Assembly: GCA_947631585.1 (NCBI GenBank)
Contig: CANRLY010000012.1
Span: forward strand, 1 to 18,007
DNA: 18,007 nt
Direction of reading: 5' to 3'
Origin: an uncultured Clostridia bacterium
Lineage (GTDB): Bacteria; Bacillota; Clostridia; Oscillospirales; Ruminococcaceae
Both the position numbers and the translations under genes were made by a program. Shown one piece after another: positions 1 through 7,365 of this stretch. The notes under the pieces were generated by a model that saw only the letters and a program-made list of their open reading frames with translations, did no database searches and was not told the DNA's origin. Every line of letters begins with the position of its first letter. Position 1 is the first letter of the stretch.

Positions 1-584
1 CATCCTATATAGAAAGTCTTTCAAGAATCAACGATAATTATCCGAAGTGGCTTCCTAAAGAGTTTATTTGGGCATACTTATATATTGTGACACCTCTTGC
101 TAACTTAAATTTTAATATAAAATATAGATTTGTAGACCCTTCATTTACCAAATTGCTTTTAACTTTTATGCCAAATTTTATTATGAAAAGGGTCCGTTCT
201 ATAACCTTGATTAAACCAAAATTAATAATTGGAAATTTCACAGCTTCAACTGCATTTTCTCTTCCTTACCAATATGGAGGGTGGATCGGTATCATATTAG
301 TTCAAGTATTTTTATTAGTTGAATTACTAATATTCACTTTTATTGTTTATAAGCAAAAAAGCAAAAAACCTAATCTGGCAAAAGTGGCAATTATGTTTCA
401 ACTATATTTTTCATCTCTTACGATTTTTGCTGAGGTTTTTGCATTTGATGGAACGATTATTCCGATGATAGTTTTAATTATCATGCTTATTTCTCCCAAA
501 ATTATATTTAGTTATGGCAGTAAGAAAGATATTAATAATATTAAGCAGTTGAAAGGCGAAAATGTAAAATTAGATAATGATTAA
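1..584 (+). CDS. wzy: Oligosaccharide repeat-unit (O-antigen type) polymerase, C-terminal part
   Basis: The frame is open from base 3 to the TAA at 582-584 with no good internal start, so this is the 3' end of a gene that begins outside the window. About 193 residues are visible. The stretch WAYLYIVTPLANLN (from about residue 24), followed by FTASTAF and a YQYGGWIG segment, resembles the conserved part of Wzy-type repeat-unit polymerases. Two hydrophobic, probably membrane-spanning segments follow (IGIILVQVFLLVELLIFTFIV and TIIPMIVLIIMLI), and a charged lysine-rich cytoplasmic tail ends the protein. Known role of the family: joining lipid-linked repeat units outside the membrane in Wzx/Wzy-dependent polysaccharide synthesis. 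A flippase gene further on (4064-5497) fits this system. Assignment rests on motif resemblance and context, as these proteins are poorly conserved. The base composition is very AT-rich compared with the genes after 12800. Confidence 0.72.
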   Translation, partial: SYIESLSRINDNYPKWLPKEFIWAYLYIVTPLANLNFNIKYRFVDPSFTKLLLTFMPNFIMKRVRSITLIKPKLIIGNFTASTAFSLPYQYGGWIGIILVQVFLLVELLIFTFIVYKQKSKKPNLAKVAIMFQLYFSSLTIFAEVFAFDGTIIPMIVLIIMLISPKIIFSYGSKKDINNIKQLKGENVKLDND

Positions 585-613
585 CTTATCATTACATTTA
601 TGTAGGAGTATAT

Positions 614-1837
614 ATGGTTATTGTTAGCTTTTTTAAGAATTTTATTATTAATCTTGCGTACAAGATAGACACCAAAAAAACTAAGAGACAAAATGGTGTG
701 ATTTTATTTGGTGCATGGTTTGGAAACAGATATGCAGATAATCCTCGTTTTTTATATGAGTGGTTGTCAAATAATAAGGAATGCTTAGGACTTTCCCATG
801 TTGTATGGGTGAGCAAAAGCCAACAAATTGTTGATGAGCTCAGGAAAAAGAAATTTGAAGCATATACGATAGATACTAAAGAATCAATACATTATCACAA
901 AATATCTCAAATACAGTTTATATGCGTGTCTCCAAGAGAAGATATTTTACCTGGATATTCAAATGGAGCAGTTAAGGTTAATTTATGGCATGGATTGGGC
1001 GGCATTAAAGGTGTGGATTTTGCAAGCAAAGAATATATGGATCACCCTTTGATAACCGGAGTTAAAAAATACATTTTAAGACATACGTTATTAAGAAGGC
1101 TTTTTATGCACCCCGGCGGCTGGGGAAATTGCTTATATCTGAGCACTACTCCATTCGAGACGTCGATTTTAAGAAAATATTTTGCCAGATATGACGATTG
1201 CTTTATTGAAACTGATTTACCAAGAAACTGTGAGTGCATAGAACTGATGCCGGCTGAACAGAAAGTTATAGAGCAATTATCAAATTGGAATTTGTTCATT
1301 CTTTATTTACCTACTTTCAGAGATAACTCAGAACAGTATGTAGATCCGTTATCTGACGATCGCCTTAAAGATTTTTTGCGCAGAAACAATATTCTTTGGG
1401 TGGAAAAGCAGCATAGCTACAGTAAAAATGATTTTGATGTGGTACAAGGCAATAATGTTTTAAAGCTTGATCCTGATTTTGACATTAGCGTGATTCTGAA
1501 AAAGGCATCGATAGTCATAACCGACTATTCATCGGTGTGCTGGGATGCGCTATATAATGAAATCCCGGTCATATTCTACACTCCTGATTTTGATTATTAT
1601 GTAAACAGCGATCGTGGTCTTGTGATGAAACCGAAAGATTTCCTGTTTGGACCTCGTGCTGATACACCGGAGCAGTTGCTAAATGTTCTTGAATTGCATA
1701 ATGGCAGATATGCTGATATGCTGCCTGAAAATCAAAAGAAAATATTTAAAAAGATGTGGGGTTCAAAAAAAGACTATTCTGAAATATGGAAGGACATAAC
1801 AAACTTCATAAAGACGCATCCCAAAGGGGGAATTTAG
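614..1837 (+). CDS. CDP-glycerol glycerophosphotransferase family protein (TagB/TagF type)
   Basis: This 407-residue protein carries the marks of the CDP-glycerol:poly(glycerophosphate) transferase family. These are an N-terminal FGAWFGNRYADN segment, NLWHGLGG (W125-H126-G127), a YLPTFRDN loop near residue 235, and TDYSS (303-307) followed by IPVIFYTPDFDYY and an RGL. The WHG histidine and the TDYSS stretch belong to the nucleotide-binding site in characterised members. The family transfers glycerol-phosphate (or ribitol-phosphate) from a CDP-alcohol onto a glycan or a growing teichoic acid chain at the inner face of the membrane. The next gene makes CDP-glycerol, which supports glycerol-phosphate as the group transferred. 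A single copy within a Wzy cluster suggests a side-group or repeat-unit linkage rather than a long teichoic acid, but that is inference. The ATG at 614 has AGGAG at 603-607. The 3' end (CCCAAAGGGGG) doubles as the Shine-Dalgarno for the next gene. Confidence 0.88.
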   Translation: MVIVSFFKNFIINLAYKIDTKKTKRQNGVILFGAWFGNRYADNPRFLYEWLSNNKECLGLSHVVWVSKSQQIVDELRKKKFEAYTIDTKESIHYHKISQIQFICVSPREDILPGYSNGAVKVNLWHGLGGIKGVDFASKEYMDHPLITGVKKYILRHTLLRRLFMHPGGWGNCLYLSTTPFETSILRKYFARYDDCFIETDLPRNCECIELMPAEQKVIEQLSNWNLFILYLPTFRDNSEQYVDPLSDDRLKDFLRRNNILWVEKQHSYSKNDFDVVQGNNVLKLDPDFDISVILKKASIVITDYSSVCWDALYNEIPVIFYTPDFDYYVNSDRGLVMKPKDFLFGPRADTPEQLLNVLELHNGRYADMLPENQKKIFKKMWGSKKDYSEIWKDITNFIKTHPKGGI

Positions 1838-1841
1838 AAAT

Positions 1842-2300
1842 ATGAAACGAATAATAACCTATGGTACGTTTGACCTTTTACATTATGGTCATATAAATCT
1901 ATTACGAAGGGCTAAGGAACTTGGCGACTATCTTATAGTTGCACTTTCAACGGACAAGTTCAACTGGAACGAAAAGCACAAGAAGTGCTATTTTACCTAT
2001 GAACAGCGCAAAGCACTTTTGGAGGCTGTAAGATATGTCGACCTTGTGATACCCGAAACTTGTTGGGAACAAAAGCGCTCCGATGTTCGTGAATATCATG
2101 TGGATGCTTTTGTCATAGGCGATGATTGGGCGGGTAAATTTGACTTTCTTAAAGACGATGGAGTTGACGTTGTATATCTGCCGAGAACGCCTGAGATCAG
2201 CACTACACAAATCAAAAACGACCTGACTCAAAATTTCCCCGGGGGGGGGTACAACTATAAGGTAAGCTCCTATGTTGTCTTCCGAAAGGAGGCGGCATAA
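1842..2300 (+). CDS. tagD: Glycerol-3-phosphate cytidylyltransferase with a G9-dependent C-terminal tail
   Basis: The protein makes CDP-glycerol from CTP and glycerol-3-phosphate in the cytoplasm, feeding the transferase encoded just upstream (4 bases away). Seen in the sequence: the nucleotidyltransferase signature GTFDLLHYGH (residues 8-17), the WEQKRSD region, GDDW, and the CTP-binding RTPEISTTQIK near residues 118-128. It is a close match to the 129-residue Bacillus TagD up to about residue 131. The extra tail (FPGGG then YNYKVSSYVVFRKEAA) has no counterpart in that family and is read through a run of nine G at 2241-2249. With nine G the frame ends in TAA at 2298-2300, one base before the next gene's ATG. 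With eight or ten G it would stop almost at once, giving a protein of normal length. The catalytic domain is therefore unaffected by tract length. Function confidence is high; the natural C-terminus is uncertain. Confidence 0.92.
   Translation: MKRIITYGTFDLLHYGHINLLRRAKELGDYLIVALSTDKFNWNEKHKKCYFTYEQRKALLEAVRYVDLVIPETCWEQKRSDVREYHVDAFVIGDDWAGKFDFLKDDGVDVVYLPRTPEISTTQIKNDLTQNFPGGGYNYKVSSYVVFRKEAA
2241..2249 (+). repeat. Nine-G homopolymer tract near the end of tagD
   Basis: Nine consecutive G follow AAAATTTCCCC and precede TACAAC. In-frame the tract codes Gly134-Gly136 of TagD. It lies 52 bases before the ATG at 2302. A one-base change in either direction ends TagD within about 15 bases of the tract (TAA in both cases). 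The tract is matched in length, flank and position by a second one at 9754-9762. Confidence 0.9.
2285..2292 (+). promoter_or_regulatory. Ribosome binding site deciding the start at 2302
   Basis: AAAGGAGG lies nine bases before ATG 2302. This favours MVVGYTTGVYD as the N-terminus over an in-frame TTG at 2272 that would precede the site. It lies inside the G9-dependent tail of tagD, so ribosomes finishing the extended tagD frame would arrive directly at the next start. Confidence 0.8.
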
Positions 2301-2301
2301 G

Positions 2302-2724
2302 ATGGTTGTAGGTTATACAACAGGCGTATATGACCTGTTCCACATAGGTCATCTGAATCTGTTGAAAAGTGCTAAAGGTCTTTGCGACAAGCTCATTGTT
2401 GGTGTCACTGTTGACGACTTGGTTACATACAAAGGCAAGCGGGCGTTTATTCCGTTTGAGGATCGCATAGAAATCGTTCGCAGCTGCAAATATGTTGACG
2501 CTGCAGTACCCCAATATGATATGGACAAGCTTACAGCTTGCAAAAAGCTAGGGGCGACGATCCTATTTGTTGGAGACGACTGGTATGCTACAGAGAAGTG
2601 GCAGGAGTATGAAAAGAAATTTGCAGAAGAAGGTATAAAAATAATTTATTTTCCGTACACAAAAGGAATATCTTCAACAAAGATCAATCAAGCTTTAAAA
2701 GACGTAAGAGATAAGGAGGAATAA
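2302..2724 (+). CDS. Second TagD-like cytidylyltransferase, alcohol-phosphate substrate unknown
   Basis: This 140-residue protein has the same fold signature as TagD: GVYDLFHIGHLNLL (residues 8-21), VGDDW, and KGISSTKI near the end. It is clearly a different paralogue: GVYDLFHIGH and the TYKGKRAFIPFEDR stretch are more like the choline- or ethanolamine-phosphate cytidylyltransferase branch than the adjacent TagD. Known chemistry of the family: CTP plus a small phosphorylated alcohol or amine gives a CDP-activated group. Two such enzymes side by side suggest two different CDP-activated substituents, or one CDP-glycerol and one related donor such as CDP-2-glycerol. The substrate cannot be read from the sequence. 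The gene starts one base after the TAA of the extended tagD and ends three bases before the next ATG. The neighbouring synthetase-like gene may act on the same product. Confidence 0.82.
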   Translation: MVVGYTTGVYDLFHIGHLNLLKSAKGLCDKLIVGVTVDDLVTYKGKRAFIPFEDRIEIVRSCKYVDAAVPQYDMDKLTACKKLGATILFVGDDWYATEKWQEYEKKFAEEGIKIIYFPYTKGISSTKINQALKDVRDKEE

Positions 2725-2726
2725 AA

Positions 2727-3767
2727 ATGTCAGTTGATAAGAATTTTTGCATGAGTTCCTATTTAGCATTTCGCTACATAGAAAAGGACGATATGGACTT
2801 TTACAATGGCATGAAACATTCAAACATCAAGCCTGTTCCCGAGAATGAGAAAACCTTAGTTAAAACCTCTTCAGAGATCGATTCCGCAATAAAGAAAGTT
2901 TTTGATGGGCTTAAAGAAAAAAAGCTCGGAATAATGTTAAGCGGCGGAATGGATTCTGCTAATTTGGCTTCTTATATGTGCGGAGCTGATGCTTATACTT
3001 TCCGTTTTCTAGGCGGTGAACTTCAAAAAGAAGAACTTGAACGTGCAGAATACTATGCAAAATATTACGGTCTGAATCTTCATTATGTAGAAATTGATTG
3101 GAACGTTGTTGAGAAAAATGTTGACGATGTGATGAAAGTAAAGTGCGCACCTGTCCATTCTATTGAACCGCAGATCCTTGAAGCGGCTTTGCAGGCAAAA
3201 GCAGACGGTATTGATATGATGGTAGTGGGTGAAAGCAGCGACCTTATTTTCGGCGGCATGGATCAGCTCCTTGCAAAGGATTGGGATTTTGACGAGTTTG
3301 CAAACAGATACACGTTTACCGATCCCCAAGCGGTACTAAATGAGCCGGCTGATATAAGTTATCTGTTTGAAAGATACCGCCAGGGCGAAAAAATTGATTT
3401 TCTCAAATTTATGGACGATGTATTTTCGGTAGAAAGCTCAAGTTCGTATCTGAATGCTTTTGGCGTTGCACAGATGCCGTATGTCGATCCATATGCAAAA
3501 CTAAGGATGGCTGATCCATTGGATTTATACAGAGTACGTCACGGTGAGCCGAAGTATCTTATCAGGGAACTTTTTGCTGAGAAATATCCTGAGATCCCCG
3601 TGCCGAATAAGGTACCAATGCCACGTCCGGTAGATGAGTATTTCAAGACATGGCAAGGTCCGCACAGACCAGAATTTCGCAAGGATATAGATATGAGCAA
3701 ATTCACCGGCAATCAAAAATGGCAGATGTGGTGTTTGGAGAGGTTTTTAGATCTTATTGAAAAATAA
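2727..3767 (+). CDS. Stand-alone asparagine-synthetase-type ATP-pyrophosphatase domain protein
   Basis: This 346-residue protein matches the synthetase half of AsnB-type enzymes. It has the PP-loop SGGMDS (residues 72-77) and the second motif GESSDLIFGGMDQ (E169, D172) that binds substrate and magnesium in that family. The N-terminal part, SSYLAFRYIEKDDMDFYNGMK, looks like the linker that normally follows a glutaminase domain. The glutaminase domain itself, with its catalytic Cys2, is absent, and no such gene is seen next to it. Family chemistry: a carboxylate is adenylated and then attacked by ammonia or another amine to form an amide. With no glutaminase, it would need free ammonia, an amine substrate, or a partner encoded elsewhere. 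It follows the second cytidylyltransferase after three bases and has its own AAGGAGGA (2713-2720), so the two probably act on one decoration of the polymer. The actual substrate is unknown. A gap of almost 300 bases follows. Confidence 0.8.
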   Translation: MSVDKNFCMSSYLAFRYIEKDDMDFYNGMKHSNIKPVPENEKTLVKTSSEIDSAIKKVFDGLKEKKLGIMLSGGMDSANLASYMCGADAYTFRFLGGELQKEELERAEYYAKYYGLNLHYVEIDWNVVEKNVDDVMKVKCAPVHSIEPQILEAALQAKADGIDMMVVGESSDLIFGGMDQLLAKDWDFDEFANRYTFTDPQAVLNEPADISYLFERYRQGEKIDFLKFMDDVFSVESSSSYLNAFGVAQMPYVDPYAKLRMADPLDLYRVRHGEPKYLIRELFAEKYPEIPVPNKVPMPRPVDEYFKTWQGPHRPEFRKDIDMSKFTGNQKWQMWCLERFLDLIEK

Positions 3768-4063
3768 TTTGCCATTTTAGATTCATGGAGAGTAAAAACA
3801 AAATAAGCGAAAAACTTATTTAAGTCGTGCGTAACATAAGGAAATTAAGTTCCCCTTGAAAAGCGACAAAATTGTATATAGTTCATTTCTATTTCGATAT
3901 ATATGGTTATTATTGACTGCATCTGAGTGCGGAAAATACGCAGTATATTATGTAAGAGTGTAAAAAAATTGCTGAAAATATGTAATGTTTTCAGCTGCAC
4001 AAGCAGATCGCTTTGCAGTTCGATTTGCACATATGTAACTTCGGAATATAGGATTAATGTTAT
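3768..4063. other. Gene-free stretch between the synthetase-like gene and wzx
   Basis: This is the longest non-coding gap inside the polysaccharide operon; the other gaps are 0-40 bases. No frame on either strand gives a recognisable protein. It holds a weak AT-rich hairpin at 3801-3821 (AAATAAG-N7-CTTATTT) without a T run, and a pair of adjacent hairpins at 3971-4028 listed separately. TTGACT at 3913-3918 could serve as a -35, but no good -10 lies 16-18 bases further on. The wzx gene begins with only a weak AGGA (4050-4053). The gap may be a former gene eroded beyond recognition, or a leader controlling wzx; the sequence does not decide. Confidence 0.6.
3971..4028 (+). promoter_or_regulatory. 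Two adjacent hairpins in the wzx leader
   Basis: Hairpin 1 is GCTGAAAA (3971-3978), a nine-base loop, and TTTTCAGC (3988-3995), a perfect 8-bp stem. Hairpin 2 is GCAGATCG (4003-4010), a ten-base loop, and CGATTTGC (4021-4028), with one G-U pair. CTGC (3995-3998) can instead pair with GCAG at 4003-4006 across an ACAA loop, which would compete with both stems. There is no T run, so a simple intrinsic terminator is unlikely. A folded leader or attenuation role for wzx, 35 bases downstream, is inference. Confidence 0.4.
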
Positions 4064-5497
4064 ATGGTAAGTATAAAAAAGAATTTCATTTATCAATTCA
4101 GCTATCAGATCTTGAGCATCCTACTGCCTTTGCTAACTACGCCGTATATCTCAAGAGTATTTGGCGCCAATGGTATGGGAGAATACAGCTACACATATAC
4201 GATAGCGTATTATGTATTTGTATTAGCTATGTTAGGTTTTGATACATATGGTCAACGAGTGATAGTGATGTATAGAAATGATCGAGACAAAATGTGTGAA
4301 GCATTTTGGCAGATATACTTTCTTCAAATCATTACATCTTCATTTGTAAGCATATTGTATTGGATATATGTTATTTTGTTTGCAAAAGAACATTTCGTTT
4401 TATCATCAATACAGTACATTGTAGTGCTTGGCGCATTTACAAATATTGTATGGCTATTTGAGGGAGTTGAGGATTTTAAAAGAATATCCTTGCGTAACAT
4501 TGAAGTCAAGATCGTTTCGGTAATTCTGATTTTTTTGTTTGTCAGAAAGCCAAGCGACATATGGATCTACGCATTGATTATTTCGGGCAGTACATTTGCA
4601 GGGAATCTTTTGTTTTTTATATATTCAAGGAAATACATTAGTTTAAAAAGATTTGATGTATTAAAGTCATTTAAACATTTTAAGGGAGTTTTGCTTGTAT
4701 TTGTACCGCAGATAGGTATTACAATTTTTATGCAGATGGATAAGCTCATGATAGGTCAGTATTCAACAATGCGAGAACTTGGATATTATCAAAATGCGGA
4801 GAAAATAGTAAATCTGCCAATTACATTGATATTAACGGTAGGTACGGTGATGATGCCGAGAATTGCGGCTTTTCATTCTATGGGAGATAAATCAAAAATA
4901 AGCAGCTACATAGTGTTGTCTATGAAATGGCTTATGATCGGTAGCATTGGATGTATGTTTGGTATAATGGCAGTTTCAAGAGATTTTGTGATTTTGTTTT
5001 CAGGAAGCGATTTTGCCGGAAGCTACCTAGTTGTTTCTTCACTGGCGCTGATTATTATATTCATGGCATGGGAAAACGTATTGCAAAAGCAGTATATGGT
5101 ACCTTTGAAAAAAGATAAATTCGTAGCGGTAATAATGAGCTTAGCAGCGGTTATAAACGTTATAATTAATTTTCTTCTTATCCCGAAGATGAACGCGACC
5201 GGCGCTATAATAGGAAGTGTTATATCGCACATTTTTATCTGTATGACAGAAGGCATATATCTCTGTAAGGAGTTGCCAGTTTTAAAAATGATCCGAAAAA
5301 TATTGCCGTATTTATTGTGCGGATCAGTTATGTTGATTTGCGTAATTCTTTTTGCTGATTATGTAAATATAAATTCGCTTTTATTAAAATTGACGGCTGA
5401 AGTCGCATTAGGCGTTATAATTTATGTTTCGTTATGTTGTGTTGTTTTACGTTTACAGGGAGATAAATTAAAAAATATATTTAAATCTAGCAAATAG
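4064..5497 (+). CDS. wzx: Wzx-type polysaccharide (lipid-linked repeat unit) flippase
   Basis: This 477-residue, highly hydrophobic protein begins MVSIKKNFIYQFSYQILSIL and continues LPLLTTPYISRVFGANGMGEYSY, the typical opening of RfbX/Wzx flippases of the MATE-like MOP superfamily. About a dozen or more membrane segments can be seen along its length. Characteristic sites include FVPQIGITIFMQMDKLMIG near residue 220 and MPRIAAFHS near residue 265. Role in the family: moving undecaprenyl-linked repeat units from the cytoplasmic to the outer face of the membrane, where the Wzy polymerase (partial gene at the window start) joins them. The start at ATG 4064 is preferred. Another ATG at 4057 is in a different frame and gives only a short shadow peptide. 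The ribosome site is weak (AGGA at 4050-4053), unlike most genes here. It ends 10 bases before the next gene, whose AGGAG overlaps its stop codon. Confidence 0.92.
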   Translation: MVSIKKNFIYQFSYQILSILLPLLTTPYISRVFGANGMGEYSYTYTIAYYVFVLAMLGFDTYGQRVIVMYRNDRDKMCEAFWQIYFLQIITSSFVSILYWIYVILFAKEHFVLSSIQYIVVLGAFTNIVWLFEGVEDFKRISLRNIEVKIVSVILIFLFVRKPSDIWIYALIISGSTFAGNLLFFIYSRKYISLKRFDVLKSFKHFKGVLLVFVPQIGITIFMQMDKLMIGQYSTMRELGYYQNAEKIVNLPITLILTVGTVMMPRIAAFHSMGDKSKISSYIVLSMKWLMIGSIGCMFGIMAVSRDFVILFSGSDFAGSYLVVSSLALIIIFMAWENVLQKQYMVPLKKDKFVAVIMSLAAVINVIINFLLIPKMNATGAIIGSVISHIFICMTEGIYLCKELPVLKMIRKILPYLLCGSVMLICVILFADYVNINSLLLKLTAEVALGVIIYVSLCCVVLRLQGDKLKNIFKSSK

Positions 5498-5507
5498 GAG
5501 TTTAATT

Positions 5508-6545
5508 ATGGATAATATTGTTATTACATTTTGTGTTCCATCGTACAACAGGGCAGAAAAAACTCTTATGACAGTTGAAAGCATATTAAAATGCCCGAGA
5601 GATGATATTGAGGTTGTGGTTACTGACAATTGCTCGCCGGACGATACCATTGAGAAACTTGGAAGTATTAGCGATCCAAGGCTGCACATAAGAGTCAATC
5701 GGGAAAACATAGGAGCACCTGCTAACTTTTTGGAGTCATTAAAATTCGGATCCGGAAAGTATAAATTCGTCATTTTGAGCAGAGAAACTATAATATCAGA
5801 TAAGATACCTGATCTGATAGCTTTTTTAAATAAAAAGAATTTTTCTTTGGTTTATTGCGGCGAAGATGATCAAGATAGAGAAAACGAGATTTTTGTAAGC
5901 AAATCAGATGCAATAAAGCATTTTGGATACCGTGATCTGCATCCAACGGGTTATATCTTTAACAACAAAATGCTTATGGATATTTTGAAAGACGTAGATC
6001 TCAAAGAATGTAGTAGCAAGTACCGCAACTTTCCACATGAATTTTTGGCGGTTGAGCTTGCGCTTAAAGGCAATGCGGCTTTTTACAATAAGAGGATCAG
6101 AGTCCGTGTTGATGAAAAATATATGAAAGAAAGTAAATCTGCATTCAGCGATTCGGAAAGAAAAGTCTGGTTTTTTCCTGAGGAGCAGATCGCTCAATTC
6201 AAATTGTATTTGGCTCATCTGTCCAGATTGGATATTAGCAATAAAATGAAATCAAAAATAGTAGGCAGATGTTATTTAAGCAAATTGGTCTGTTCTACTT
6301 ATTCATATAAAAGTCGTATGGCAGATAAAATAATTTGCAATCATTATAACATAGCAGAAAAAAATATAACTCGTTCCGAAATGTTTTATTATTCATCTAA
6401 ATTAAAAGAAACAGCAAAGGAGGAAATCAGAAAAAATAATATTCCCATTAATGTTTTAATAAAAGCCGAAATTGCGTTATCTAAACCAATTGTATTACTA
6501 TATCCTTTACTGTCAAAAGTAAAGCATTGTATATTTAAACATTGA
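5508..6545 (+). CDS. Family 2 glycosyltransferase with an altered metal-binding motif
   Basis: The N-terminal half (residues 1-110) is a GT-A fold of family 2: ITFCVPSYNRAEKTLMTVESIL, then VVVTDNCSPDDT and the VNRENIGAPANFLESL stretch. These enzymes add one sugar from a nucleotide donor to the lipid-linked repeat unit on the cytoplasmic side. The place where the metal-binding acidic motif (usually an S/D-D-x-D run after a hydrophobic strand) is expected reads VILSRETIISDKI. Both usual aspartates are missing: Arg92, Glu93 and Thr94 occupy the site. A second acidic stretch (FPHEFLAVELALKG) is present near residue 180. The enzyme could use Glu93 or nearby residues, or be poorly active; that cannot be decided here. 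The C-terminal third is rich in lysine with no recognised domain. Position between wzx and the CDP-sugar genes makes a transferase for one repeat-unit sugar likely, perhaps the dideoxyhexose. This is the only sugar transferase in the window, so others must lie upstream. Confidence 0.8.
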   Translation: MDNIVITFCVPSYNRAEKTLMTVESILKCPRDDIEVVVTDNCSPDDTIEKLGSISDPRLHIRVNRENIGAPANFLESLKFGSGKYKFVILSRETIISDKIPDLIAFLNKKNFSLVYCGEDDQDRENEIFVSKSDAIKHFGYRDLHPTGYIFNNKMLMDILKDVDLKECSSKYRNFPHEFLAVELALKGNAAFYNKRIRVRVDEKYMKESKSAFSDSERKVWFFPEEQIAQFKLYLAHLSRLDISNKMKSKIVGRCYLSKLVCSTYSYKSRMADKIICNHYNIAEKNITRSEMFYYSSKLKETAKEEIRKNNIPINVLIKAEIALSKPIVLLYPLLSKVKHCIFKH

Positions 6546-6585
6546 CAAATAATAAATTTTTCCAAACAAGAAAGAGGAAAGATCA

Positions 6586-7365
6586 ATGAAAATAGTTCTC
6601 CTTGCCGGAGGTTTCGGGACACGCATTTCCGAAGAATCCGTCTTAAAACCCAAGCCGATGATAGAGATCGGCGAAATGCCTATTCTCTGGCACATAATGA
6701 AAGGCTATTCTGCACACGGCATAAACGAATTTATCATCTGCGCAGGGTACAAACAGTACATCATTAAAGAGTGGTTCGCAAATTATTTTATCCATACTTC
6801 GGATATAACATTTGATTTTACAAATGGCAATGAAATGATAGTTCATAATAAAATGACTGAACCATGGAAAGTAACTGTGGTAGATACAGGACTCAATACC
6901 ATGACCGGCGGGCGTATTAAACGTGTCAAGGACTATATTGGTAATGAAACATTTATGCTTACATATGGCGATGCTGTTGGTGATATCGATATTACCAAAC
7001 TTCTGAAATTTCACCGTAAGCAAGGCAAAATCGGTACGATGTCCATGTATAATTTCGGTCAAAGCAAAGGCGTTGTTGATATCGGGTCGGACGGCAATAT
7101 CATTGCTTTCAGAGAAAAATCTGACTTTGACGGAGATCTTATCAATATCGGTTTTATGGTCTTTGAACCTCAAATTTTTGATTATATAGACGGTGATGAT
7201 TCAATTTTTGAACGTGAACCGCTGAACAGACTTGTAGCAGACAACCAACTGTCAGGCTATGTTCACAAAGGTTTCTGGCAGTGCATGGACACGAAACGTG
7301 AGAAGGACAAACTGGAAGAGCTCTGGGCGTCAGGTCATGCGCCGTGGAAGATCTGGGAGGATTAA
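6586..7365 (+). CDS. rfbF: Glucose-1-phosphate cytidylyltransferase
   Basis: This 259-residue protein (Salmonella RfbF is about 257) opens MKIVLLAGGFGTR with the sugar-nucleotidyltransferase signature (G8-R13), followed by LKPKPMIEIG (K21, K23). It keeps ILWHIMKGY, the YGDAVGDID metal and substrate site, GVVDIGSDGNI and the C-terminal GFWQCMDTKREKD. The reaction is CTP + alpha-D-glucose-1-phosphate to CDP-glucose + diphosphate, the first step to all CDP-3,6-dideoxyhexoses. It is the first of a tight block (rfbF-rfbG-rfbH-epimerase-reductase): its TAA directly abuts the ATG of rfbG, and GGGAGG at its 3' end serves as the ribosome site for rfbG. Its own start has GAGGA at 6574-6578 after a 40-base gap. 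Codons here are visibly richer in G and C than in wzx and the GT2 gene just upstream, which suggests that this block has a different history. Confidence 0.95.
   Translation: MKIVLLAGGFGTRISEESVLKPKPMIEIGEMPILWHIMKGYSAHGINEFIICAGYKQYIIKEWFANYFIHTSDITFDFTNGNEMIVHNKMTEPWKVTVVDTGLNTMTGGRIKRVKDYIGNETFMLTYGDAVGDIDITKLLKFHRKQGKIGTMSMYNFGQSKGVVDIGSDGNIIAFREKSDFDGDLINIGFMVFEPQIFDYIDGDDSIFEREPLNRLVADNQLSGYVHKGFWQCMDTKREKDKLEELWASGHAPWKIWED

Noticed and set aside
1826..1830. G5 run at the end of the glycerophosphotransferase gene as a third variable tract
   Set aside because: Five G is short for slippage and is explained as part of the Shine-Dalgarno for tagD; the flank differs from the G9 elements.
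3801..3821. Hairpin AAATAAG-N7-CTTATTT as a terminator after the synthetase-like gene
   Set aside because: The stem is seven AT-rich pairs and is not followed by a T run, so it is unlikely to stop transcription alone.
3913..3941. Possible promoter for wzx (TTGACT at 3913)
   Set aside because: The bases 16-18 further on are a poor -10 match; the nearby TATATT is 25 bases away.
3845..4096. Minus-strand open frame of 83 codons in the gap before wzx
   Set aside because: It is AT-rich and low in complexity, has no ribosome site and no motif, and overlaps the wzx start.
6643..7173. Minus-strand open frame of 176 codons within rfbF
   Set aside because: It lies wholly opposite a well-conserved gene, has no good ribosome site and no recognisable motif.
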